From Pontibacter ramchanderi (GTDB lineage: Bacteria; Bacteroidota; Bacteroidia; Cytophagales; Hymenobacteraceae), in assembly GCF_002846395.1 (NCBI RefSeq), contig NZ_PJMU01000005.1, forward strand, positions 62,001 to 126,000: a stretch of DNA of 64,000 nt. Direction: 5' to 3'. Of the stretch, positions 57,467 through 64,000 are shown in pieces; within the stretch, counting starts at the first letter, position 1, and each line of letters starts with the position of its first letter. Below the pieces are notes generated by a model. The model worked only from the letters and a program-made list of their open reading frames with translations, was not told the DNA's origin and did no database searches. A program made the translations under genes and the position numbers.

Positions 57467-59620
57467 TTAGCTCATCAATTGGAAAACGGCAAAGGCGGAA
57501 ACATAGGCCAGGCCGGTCATGTAAACCAGCTGCGCCAGTGGCCACGTCCAGCTCTTCGTTTCGCGGCGCACGATAGCCAGCGTACTGATGCACTGCATGG
57601 CAAAGGCGTAGAAAATCAGCAGCGAGAAGGCCCGGGCCGGCGTGAAGAACGGATTGCCGTCGGCATCCTTCTCCGACATCAGCTTGTCTTTTATCGTGCT
57701 CACGTTCTCTTCCTCGCCTATACTATATATGGTAGAAATGGTACCGACAAACACCTCGCGGGCAGCGAAGGAAGTGAGCAGGGCTATACCTATCTTCCAG
57801 TCGTAGCCGAGCGGGCTGATAGCCGGCTCAATGGCCTGACCGAATTTGCCCGCGTAGCTCGACTCCAGTTGGTAAGCAGAGATCAGGTTATCTGTCTGCA
57901 TTTCATTAAAGCCCTTTACTTCGGCTTCGGCTACAGCGCGTTCCTCGGCTCGCTCAAAGCTATCGCCTGGTCCGTAAGAGGCCAGCACCCACAGGATAAT
58001 GGAAACCGCCACGATGATCTTGCCCGCCTCGAGCACGAAGGTCCTGGACTTCTCAAAAATGGTGAGGCCCACGTTTTTCCAGCGCGGCATGCGGTATACC
58101 GGAAACTCCATGATAAAGTAGCTGCGCTCGCGGGCCTTGAGCACCACCTTGAGCAGCAGCGCCGAGAAGATAGCCGACACAAAGCCCAGCAGGTATAGCC
58201 CCATCAGTACAATGCCCTGCAGGTTGAGGAAGCCAAAGTAGTACACCTCCGGTACCACCAGCGCGATCAGTACGGTATAGACAGGTATGCGGGCTGAGCA
58301 GCTCATAAGCGGCGTCACGAAGATCGTGATCATGCGGTCTTTCCAGTTCTCGATGGTACGCGCCGACATCACAGCAGGCACCGCGCAGGCAACACCCGAA
58401 ATCAGCGGCACCACACTCTTGCCGTTCAGACCAAACTTGCGCATAATCTTGTCCATCATAAACGTTACGCGGGCCATGTAGCCGGTTTCTTCCAAAATGG
58501 CGATAAAGGCAAAAAGGATGGCGATCTGAGGTATAAAAATCAGCACACCTCCCAAACCAGCGATCACGCCCTCGGTGAGCAGGTTAATGAGCGGGCCGCT
58601 GAAGTTCTCCTGGATCAAACCATTGAGCGCGGCGATACCTTCGTCGATGAGGTCCATAGGGTAGCTGGCCCAGGCAAACACCGCCTGGAACACAAGGAAC
58701 AACAGGCCTAGGAAAATCAGGTAACCAAACACGCGGTGGGTCAGAATCTGGTCGAGCTTGTTGCTGAACTTCTCCTCCTCTTTTGCCTTGTTCACGCGCA
58801 CGGCGTCCAGCAAAATCTCGTTGATGCGCACATAGCGGGCTACGGTCTCGTTGGCCTGCGCTGTGTTCGATTTAAATTCGGCCGCTTCCAGCAGCTGTGC
58901 GATCCATGCTTTGTCCTGCTCGGAGAGGAAGCGCAGGTTCTTGTATTGGTGCGCGTAATGCAGCGCCAGGTAATCGTTGCGAAGCGAAAAACGCTCTCTG
59001 ATCTGAGCAACAAGCGGCTTCAGGTCTGCCGGCACATCAAAAAAAGGCGTGTTGGTAGGAGCCAGCTGCTGCGACATCACAATTTTGAGGGCGGCTATAC
59101 CTACGCCTTTTCGGGCATTCATAGGTATAACGGGCACCCCGAGTTCGCGCTGCAATACCTCGATGTCGATCTTAACGCCTTCGGTCTCTGCCACGTCCAT
59201 CATATTGAGGGCGAGCACCGCAGGTATGCGTAAGTCGGCCAGCTGCGTGAACAGCAGCAGGTTGCGCTTCAGGTTTGAGGCGTCGGCCGTTACAATAACG
59301 AGGTCTGGAGAGTGCTTGGAGGCCGGATCGTAGAGCAGGTCGATGATCACCCGCTCGTCGAGCGACTTGGGGTACAGGCTGTAGCTACCGGGCAAATCGA
59401 TGATCTGTGCCTTGAGCTGCGGCGTCAGTTGGCTGAGGCCGGTCTTTTTGTCGACGGTAACACCCGGGAAGTTGCCAACCTTTTGGTTAAGGCCGGTAAG
59501 TTGGTTGAAAAGTGAGGTTTTGCCCGAGTTCGGGTTGCCAATCAGAGCGATTCTGGCCACCGGATGGTGAACGGATGCTTTTTTGGCTTCTGGCGCTTCC
59601 GCCTCTATAGTAACAGCCAT
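57467..59620 (-). CDS. feoB: Ferrous iron transporter FeoB
   Basis: Inner-membrane ferrous iron transporter of 717 residues. The N-terminal G domain has GNPNSGKTSLFNQLTG (G1), VGNFPGVTVDKKTG (G2), DLPGSYSL (G3) and LNMMDVAE (G4). The membrane part has the Gate motifs SGVACAVPAVMSARTI with the Cys that lines the pore, and MSCSARIPVYTVLIALVVPE. The last segment includes TSFAAREVFVGTISTIYSIG. The length is normal. It is cotranscribed with feoA 14 bases upstream. Iron control is expected, with a palindrome in the feoA upstream region as candidate site. Confidence 0.96.
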   Translation of the reverse strand: MAVTIEAEAPEAKKASVHHPVARIALIGNPNSGKTSLFNQLTGLNQKVGNFPGVTVDKKTGLSQLTPQLKAQIIDLPGSYSLYPKSLDERVIIDLLYDPASKHSPDLVIVTADASNLKRNLLLFTQLADLRIPAVLALNMMDVAETEGVKIDIEVLQRELGVPVIPMNARKGVGIAALKIVMSQQLAPTNTPFFDVPADLKPLVAQIRERFSLRNDYLALHYAHQYKNLRFLSEQDKAWIAQLLEAAEFKSNTAQANETVARYVRINEILLDAVRVNKAKEEEKFSNKLDQILTHRVFGYLIFLGLLFLVFQAVFAWASYPMDLIDEGIAALNGLIQENFSGPLINLLTEGVIAGLGGVLIFIPQIAILFAFIAILEETGYMARVTFMMDKIMRKFGLNGKSVVPLISGVACAVPAVMSARTIENWKDRMITIFVTPLMSCSARIPVYTVLIALVVPEVYYFGFLNLQGIVLMGLYLLGFVSAIFSALLLKVVLKARERSYFIMEFPVYRMPRWKNVGLTIFEKSRTFVLEAGKIIVAVSIILWVLASYGPGDSFERAEERAVAEAEVKGFNEMQTDNLISAYQLESSYAGKFGQAIEPAISPLGYDWKIGIALLTSFAAREVFVGTISTIYSIGEEENVSTIKDKLMSEKDADGNPFFTPARAFSLLIFYAFAMQCISTLAIVRRETKSWTWPLAQLVYMTGLAYVSAFAVFQLMS

Positions 59621-59634
59621 GTTGGTAAAAAAAT

Positions 59635-59883
59635 CTACTTCAGCAGAATGGTTTCAGCTTCGTCTAAACGCAGAGAGAGGGTATAGTCATTCACGATAAT
59701 GGTAACAGGGTCTCCAAAAGGGGCTTTGCTGCTAAGCTTTACGGGGGTGCCGGGTATGCAACCCATCTCGAGCAGTTTAAGCGCCATCTCAGGGTCATTA
59801 AGGCTGGCGATCTCTCCGCTTTCCCCGATCTTCAGATCGCGCACACTCTTCTGCTGTTGTGATTCCTGTATCCTGTTACGCAC
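59635..59883 (-). CDS. feoA: FeoA-domain protein
   Basis: An 82-residue SH3-like protein that interacts with FeoB in ferrous iron uptake. KIGESGEIASLNDPEMALKL and LEMGCIPGTPVKLSSKAPFG, then NDYTLSLRLDEAETILL, follow the family pattern. The start is GTG 59883; the basic start RNRIQESQQQKS is a short leader. It is 14 bases upstream of feoB in the same unit. Confidence 0.93.
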   Translation of the reverse strand: MRNRIQESQQQKSVRDLKIGESGEIASLNDPEMALKLLEMGCIPGTPVKLSSKAPFGDPVTIIVNDYTLSLRLDEAETILLK

Positions 59884-59905
59884 GATTTCTCTTCTTTATT
59901 TAGAC

Positions 59906-59917
59906 TGTTTATAAACA
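59906..59917. promoter_or_regulatory. 12-base palindrome upstream of feoAB
   Basis: TGTTTATAAACA is a perfect palindrome 23 bases before the feoA start codon. Position suggests an operator for an iron-responsive regulator (Fur or DtxR type) or an oxygen-type regulator; the sequence fits none of the textbook boxes exactly. Confidence 0.4.
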
Positions 59918-60567
59918 ACTGCAAGATACAAGCTGTTCCCCGGTATTGCAAAAGAATAGGGTTCATGATTTGAAAATGTGAGGATTTGGGGACGGGAAAA
60001 TTTGGAGATGTGGAAACTTGAAGATTTGGAAATAGATGTGCTAATGTGGCAATGTGTTAATGGATCAGTGTGCCAATGGTATAATGTACTGATGGCGAGT
60101 TCAGATGTTGGATCTCTTTGAATTTTAAAGGAGCAGTTGATTTGTGATCTGAGAGCGAATTTTCAGTACAGCGACGTCGTACTGGTGTGGGCTTGTTGTG
60201 GTTATATGCTGAATTGGTTTCAGGGCAGGTATAGGAAAGCGTCTGCTTATAGGTATAGCATATGTTTCAGGTATAGCATAGGCCCAAATATGATGACATT
60301 ATGCCGTCGACTCAATTATTCTTCTGTCATTTCGACCTTTGGAAAAAAACGGAAGTAGTGCTAAGGCATTGAAATGTTCCAAATCTCTCCATGTTGCCGA
60401 GATGACAAGTTAGGTCTGTTATTCCTCAGGTTAACGGCAATGGTATAGGACAGGTATAGCCGCACCAGCCTCTACCGACAGCTAGCCTATTAACTTAGGT
60501 CACATCAACCCACCACCATTACTCCCATTCCCCCCATTAACCCACTTCCACATTGGCACATATCGTC
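59918..60567. other. Spacer between murF-alr and feoA: word repeats and a motif cluster
   Basis: No gene is supported. At 59964-60100 the sequence is built of short words (GATTTG, GAGATGTGG, AATGTGGCAATGTG, CAATGG). At 60227-60280 three AGGTATA motifs occur in 49 bases, two as the longer AGGTATAGCATA. A fourth AGGTATA lies near 60450. A 73-codon open frame at 60137-60358 has no supporting feature. Confidence 0.5.
60227..60280 (+). repeat. Cluster of AGGTATA motifs
   Basis: Copies begin at 60227, 60251 and 60269; the last two extend to AGGTATAGCATA, 18 bases apart start to start. This is the densest cluster of the motif outside coding sequence in the window. Confidence 0.7.
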
Positions 60568-63027
60568 CTACTCTGAGAAGAAGATGCGCTTGACGCGGGT
60601 GCTGACATTGGTGAGCAACTCGTAGGAGATGGTGCCGATGCGCTGTGCCAGCTCAACCAGCGTGAGCTGAGGACCGAACACGGTCACTTCGTCGCCTACT
60701 GCGGCCGGTATACCTGTTACGTCGACCATGCACATGTCCATGCACACGTTGCCGATAACGGGAGCCCTGCGGCCATGGATTAGGACCTCGCCTGCGCCGT
60801 TGCTGAAGCGGCGGTCATAGCCGTCAGCATAGCCGATGGCGATGGTGGCGATGGTCTTGTCGGTGTCGGCTATACCTTTGCGGCTATAGCCCACGGTTTC
60901 GCCCTGCCGGATGTGCTTGATTTGCGAAATGGTGGTTTTGAGCGTGCTCACCGGTTGCAGGGCCTCCTGCTCAGAACCCGTAGACTCCACCCCATACAAA
61001 CCTATACCCAGCCGCACCATGTCCAGTTGGTGCTCCGGGAACCGTACAATGCCCGCTGAGTTGAGAATGTGCTTGAGCAAGGTATAGCCCAGGCGCTTTT
61101 CCACTTCGGCGGCCAACGCCCGGAAGTTCTGCAGCTGCATTTTTGAAAAGTCGTCGTGCAGGGCTTCGTCGGCACCGGCCAGGTGGCTGAACGTGCTCAC
61201 CACACGCACCTGTGGGTGGCGGGCCAGCAAGTCAAACAGTTCGTCAAAATCCTCTTCTGTAAAACCGAGGCGGTGCATACCCGTGTCAAGCTTCAGGTGG
61301 ATCTTGTAGCTGGTATCGGGCTGGGCAGTGGCCAGGAAATCGCGGAGCAGCTCCAGTGAGTAGATCTCCGGTTCCAGGCTGAACTGGTGCAACTTGGCCA
61401 GACTGTCCGGCGAGGGATTCATGACCATGATCGGCAGCGTGATGCCATGCTCGCGCAGGCTCACACCTTCGTCCACGTAGGCTACGGCCAGGTAATCTAC
61501 CCGGTGGAACTGCAGCAGGTTAGCCACCTCGAAGCTGCCGCTGCCGTAGGCGAAGGCTTTCACCATCACCATCAGTTTAGTGCCCGATGCGAGTTTGGAG
61601 CGGTAGTGATTGAGGTTGTGTACCAGCGCATCCAGGTTCACTTCCAACACCGTGCCGTGCACCTTCTGCTGAAAGGCCTGCACGATCTTCTCGAAACCAA
61701 ATACCCGCGCGCCCTTCACCAGGACCATCTCGTTTCGGAACTGCCCGGCATTGAACTGCTCCAGAAATTCGGCGGTACTGGCATAAAAAGCCGTATCGCC
61801 ACCAAATTTCGACCCGTGGGCCTGTATAGTAGGGCCAATCCCGATCAGCCGCTCTACTTGGTGGGCTTTGGTGAGAGCAGCTACCTCGCTGTACAGTTTT
61901 TCCTCCGGCATACCTGACTCCAGCAAATCGGAAAGTATAAGTGTGCGCCGTCCCCGCTTCGGCTGACTGGCCAGCAGGTCGAGGGCGATGGAGAGACCGG
62001 CCAGGTCGTTGTTGTAGGTATCGTCGATGAGGTAGCAGCCGTTGATGGCTTCCTTCATTTCGAGGCGCATGGCCACAGGTTGTAGCCGGTCCATACGGTC
62101 TTGCAGGGCCGTCAGGTTGGTGCCGCGCTGCAGTAGGATCGCCAGGCTGTGCAGGGCATTCTCTACCGAGGCCTCGTCCGTGAAAGGGATGGCCAGACTG
62201 TGCTGCTCGCCCCGGAAGGTATAGTTTACGATGGTTTTATGACCGGAGACAGTGCTTCCCAACATGAGCAGATCGGCGCCAGGCAGATGCCGTGACCAGG
62301 TAAAAGCAGGTATGCCGCTGGCCTGCACCGCGTTATGTATCAGCTTATGATCGAGGCAATAGAAAAGCAGCTCTACCTCACCGAAGAGTTTCATTTTTTC
62401 GGCCACCTTCTGGTTTTGGTCTTTAAAGCCTTCGTCGTGGGCGCTGCCGATGTTGGTGAAAAGACCGAACGTGGGCCGGATGATCTGCTGCAGTTTTTGC
62501 ATCTCGCCAAGCTGCGATATACCCGCCTCGAATATCCCGAAGGTATGGTTCGTGTCCAGTTGCCACACCGAAAGCGGCACCCCGATTTGGGAGTTGTAGC
62601 TGCGCGGGCTCTTCACCACCAACTCCTCCGGGCTCAGTAGCTGCGCCAGCCACTCCTTCACGATGGTTTTGCCGTTGCTTCCGGTAATGCCCAGCACAGG
62701 TACATGGAACTGCGCCCGGTGCCAGGCCGCCACTGCCTGCAGTGCCTCCAGGCTGCTTTGCACCTGCAGGATGCTGGCCTCCGGGTATAGCCCTGCCAAA
62801 TCAGTTGGGTCCTCCACCACAAATTGCCTCACACCTTGTTTGTAAAGCTGCTCCAGGTATAGGTGCCCATCGTTGTGGCGCCCCCGGATGGCAAAAAACA
62901 GCGTACCGGCCGGCTGCGAGAGCTTGCGGCTGTCGGTAAGCAGGTGTACCACAGGGCTGTCGGGTTGCAGCTGCACTAAAGTGCCTCCCGTGATGGCTTG
63001 AAGCTGGTGAAAGGTAAGCATACGCAT
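60568..63027 (-). CDS. Bifunctional MurF ligase / alanine racemase fusion
   Basis: One 819-residue protein joins UDP-MurNAc-tripeptide:D-Ala-D-Ala ligase and alanine racemase. The N-terminal half (about 1-450) has the Mur ligase P-loop GITGSNGKTIVKEWL, FGIFEAGISQLGEMQKL and LIDDTYNNDLAGLSIALDL. The C-terminal half (about 455-819) has the PLP Lys in MVKAFAYGSGSFEVANLL, RVVSTFSHLAGADEALHD and, near its end, the Tyr in ETVGYSRKG and IGNVCMDMCMVDVTGI. The racemase supplies the substrate of the D-Ala-D-Ala route that leads to the ligase. This fusion is known in Bacteroidota. An ATG two codons downstream of 63027 is an equally good start. Confidence 0.95.
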   Translation of the reverse strand: MRMLTFHQLQAITGGTLVQLQPDSPVVHLLTDSRKLSQPAGTLFFAIRGRHNDGHLYLEQLYKQGVRQFVVEDPTDLAGLYPEASILQVQSSLEALQAVAAWHRAQFHVPVLGITGSNGKTIVKEWLAQLLSPEELVVKSPRSYNSQIGVPLSVWQLDTNHTFGIFEAGISQLGEMQKLQQIIRPTFGLFTNIGSAHDEGFKDQNQKVAEKMKLFGEVELLFYCLDHKLIHNAVQASGIPAFTWSRHLPGADLLMLGSTVSGHKTIVNYTFRGEQHSLAIPFTDEASVENALHSLAILLQRGTNLTALQDRMDRLQPVAMRLEMKEAINGCYLIDDTYNNDLAGLSIALDLLASQPKRGRRTLILSDLLESGMPEEKLYSEVAALTKAHQVERLIGIGPTIQAHGSKFGGDTAFYASTAEFLEQFNAGQFRNEMVLVKGARVFGFEKIVQAFQQKVHGTVLEVNLDALVHNLNHYRSKLASGTKLMVMVKAFAYGSGSFEVANLLQFHRVDYLAVAYVDEGVSLREHGITLPIMVMNPSPDSLAKLHQFSLEPEIYSLELLRDFLATAQPDTSYKIHLKLDTGMHRLGFTEEDFDELFDLLARHPQVRVVSTFSHLAGADEALHDDFSKMQLQNFRALAAEVEKRLGYTLLKHILNSAGIVRFPEHQLDMVRLGIGLYGVESTGSEQEALQPVSTLKTTISQIKHIRQGETVGYSRKGIADTDKTIATIAIGYADGYDRRFSNGAGEVLIHGRRAPVIGNVCMDMCMVDVTGIPAAVGDEVTVFGPQLTLVELAQRIGTISYELLTNVSTRVKRIFFSE

Positions 63028-63040
63028 CGCTATGAAAGCC

Positions 63041-63048
63041 CAAAGATA
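63041..63048 (-). promoter_or_regulatory. -7 promoter box of murF-alr
   Basis: Minus-strand TATCTTTG matches TAnnTTTG; the predicted start near 63036 leaves a leader of about 9 bases before the start codon. Confidence 0.55.
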
Positions 63049-63169
63049 ATGGATTCAGGTGATGGGATGTGGTGGGCTCCCGGAATTAAACTACGCTGCA
63101 GTTGAAGTTGAAACAAGAATACTACCTACTATATAGCAGCTTTTTAGAAAGCAAAACGATACCTTTGCC

Positions 63170-63177
63170 CTCTTTTT
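63170..63177 (+). promoter_or_regulatory. -7 promoter box of the RarD-like gene
   Basis: TACCTTTG matches TAnnTTTG and ends 8 bases before ATG 63186, so the leader would be only about 4 bases. Confidence 0.5.
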
Positions 63178-63185
63178 AACTTTTA

Positions 63186-64000
63186 ATGGAAACAACGAAC
63201 ACCAAACCATACTACGCGGCAGGTATAGCAGCCTTCGTCATCTGGGGCTTTATTCCCTTCCCGCTCAAGGCGCTGGCCGACTACCCGAGCGGTCAGATCC
63301 TCTTCTTCCGGGTGGCCTTGTCTGTACTCCTGCTCTTGCTGATTACGGTGCTTTTCCGGCGCAAGAACCTGCTGCAAACCATTGCCCTGGTAAAAGCCTC
63401 CAAGCCGCGCGAGGCCCGCAGGTTCCTGCTCTTCACTTTTCTGGGCGGCTCGCTGCTTACCATCAACTGGCTCACGTTCATCTACGTTATCAACCACATC
63501 AACATCCAGACCGGCTCATTCTCATACCTGCTCTGCCCCATCCTGACGGCTATGCTGGGCTTTGCGCTGCTCAAAGAAGAGTTGCGAACAAACCAGTGGG
63601 TGGCCATTGGGCTGAGTGCACTGAGCTGTGTGCTGATCGGGACAGGTGAATTGACGAGTCTGCTGTTCAGTTTGCTGATTGCGCTGAGCTATGCCTTTTA
63701 CCTGATCACGCAGCGCATCCTCAAGGTATACGACAAGATCGTGCTGCTCACGCTGCAACTGTTGCTCGCTTTTGTGTTCATAGCCCCGTTTTACAGCCAG
63801 CTCAAAGGCAGCTCGGAGGTGGCGCTGGACGGGCATTTCTTTTTGATGACAGGTATACTGAGTGCCGTCTTTACGGTGCTGCCGCTGTTTCTCAACCTCT
63901 ATGCCCTCAAGGAATTGACCTCCGGCACCATCGGCATCCTGATGTACATCAACCCGATCCTCAACTTTGTGGTGGCTTTTGTGTACTTCAACGAAGAGAC
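63186..64000 (+). CDS. EamA/RarD-family membrane transporter, C-terminus cut by the window edge
   Basis: An inner-membrane transporter of the drug/metabolite (EamA) superfamily, RarD type. 271 codons are visible and the frame runs off the right edge; the family has about 300 residues and ten membrane segments. Seen so far: YYAAGIAAFVIWGFIPFPLK, ILFFRVALSVLLLLLITVLF, FLLFTFLGGSLLTINWLTFI, INIQTGSFSYLLCPILTAML and TGILSAVFTVLPLFLNLYA, followed by GTIGILMYINPILNFVVAF. RarD proteins are linked to chloramphenicol sensitivity by name; the true substrate is unknown. Confidence 0.92.
   Translation, partial: METTNTKPYYAAGIAAFVIWGFIPFPLKALADYPSGQILFFRVALSVLLLLLITVLFRRKNLLQTIALVKASKPREARRFLLFTFLGGSLLTINWLTFIYVINHINIQTGSFSYLLCPILTAMLGFALLKEELRTNQWVAIGLSALSCVLIGTGELTSLLFSLLIALSYAFYLITQRILKVYDKIVLLTLQLLLAFVFIAPFYSQLKGSSEVALDGHFFLMTGILSAVFTVLPLFLNLYALKELTSGTIGILMYINPILNFVVAFVYFNEE

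Noticed and set aside
59964-60100. CRISPR-like repeat-spacer pattern
   Set aside because: The words are too short, too irregular and of unequal spacing, there is no constant repeat, and no cas genes are present.
60137-60358. 73-codon open frame before murF-alr
   Set aside because: Lies in a motif-cluster spacer and has no protein-like features.
1-64000. tRNA, rRNA, insertion sequence, prophage or defence genes
   Set aside because: I looked in all spacers and found no cloverleaf, rRNA-like segment, transposase, integrase or known defence domain.

Overview
The window comes from a Bacteroidota chromosome, most likely order Cytophagales, family Hymenobacteraceae (Pontibacter-like). The evidence is a SusC/SusD pair, a DUF4249/TonB-receptor pair, paired OmpH chaperones behind BamA, a MurF-alanine racemase fusion, promoters with the Bacteroidota -7 box TAnnTTTG and almost no Shine-Dalgarno sites. 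The genus is an inference. The content is core chromosome: I see no prophage, transposon, CRISPR array, rRNA, tRNA or defence island.

Layout. 1-7.7 kb (minus strand): fatty-acid beta-oxidation, MarR regulator - fadN-type dehydrogenase/hydratase - thiolase - acyl-CoA dehydrogenase (cut by the window edge), plus an acyl-CoA synthetase. 8-11.3 kb (plus): an arginase-fold protein with altered metal ligands, a cytochrome b5-like protein, and a MurK-like kinase with MurQ for cell-wall sugar recycling. 11.4-13.8 kb: a secreted TPR-like protein, a conserved unknown protein and two acidic mini-lipoproteins. 13.9-16.2 kb: GTPases Era and Der. 16.7-22.6 kb: ferrochelatase, LOG-family protein, cysteine desulfurase, GlmM, MazG. 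23.1-30 kb (plus): TonB energy transduction, ExbB-ExbD-ExbD-TonB, a second TonB, then a small membrane protein, a PstS-like lipoprotein and a TPR protein.

30.1-42.9 kb (minus): RluD, then an envelope cluster (OmpH, OmpH, BamA, UppS, two DUF6089 proteins, NAD kinase, a second BamA-like protein, CBS protein, alpha/beta hydrolase, TrpG/PabA-type amidotransferase, CvpA). 43-48 kb: YqeY, PdxJ, the selenium pair SelU-SelD, an esterase and an RsmI-family methyltransferase. 48.2-56.6 kb (minus): two outer-membrane uptake systems, DUF4249/TonB receptor and SusCD. 57.4-59.9 kb: FeoAB iron uptake. 60.5-63 kb: MurF-Alr fusion. 63.2 kb to the end: a RarD/EamA-type transporter cut by the window edge. The TonB/Exb genes could energise the TonB-dependent receptors, and the BamA/OmpH cluster could assemble them.

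The strongest unexplained signal is not a gene. The 7-mer AGGTATA (reverse complement TATACCT) occurs about 100 times by eye count on the two strands, where about 8 would be expected by chance. It lies in all three reading frames and in spacers, and is missing from several genes that look highly expressed. It resembles a highly iterated chromosomal motif of the HIP1/Chi/KOPS kind. A second dispersed signal is a family of low-complexity spacer sequences built from short words such as TTTAACAATT.
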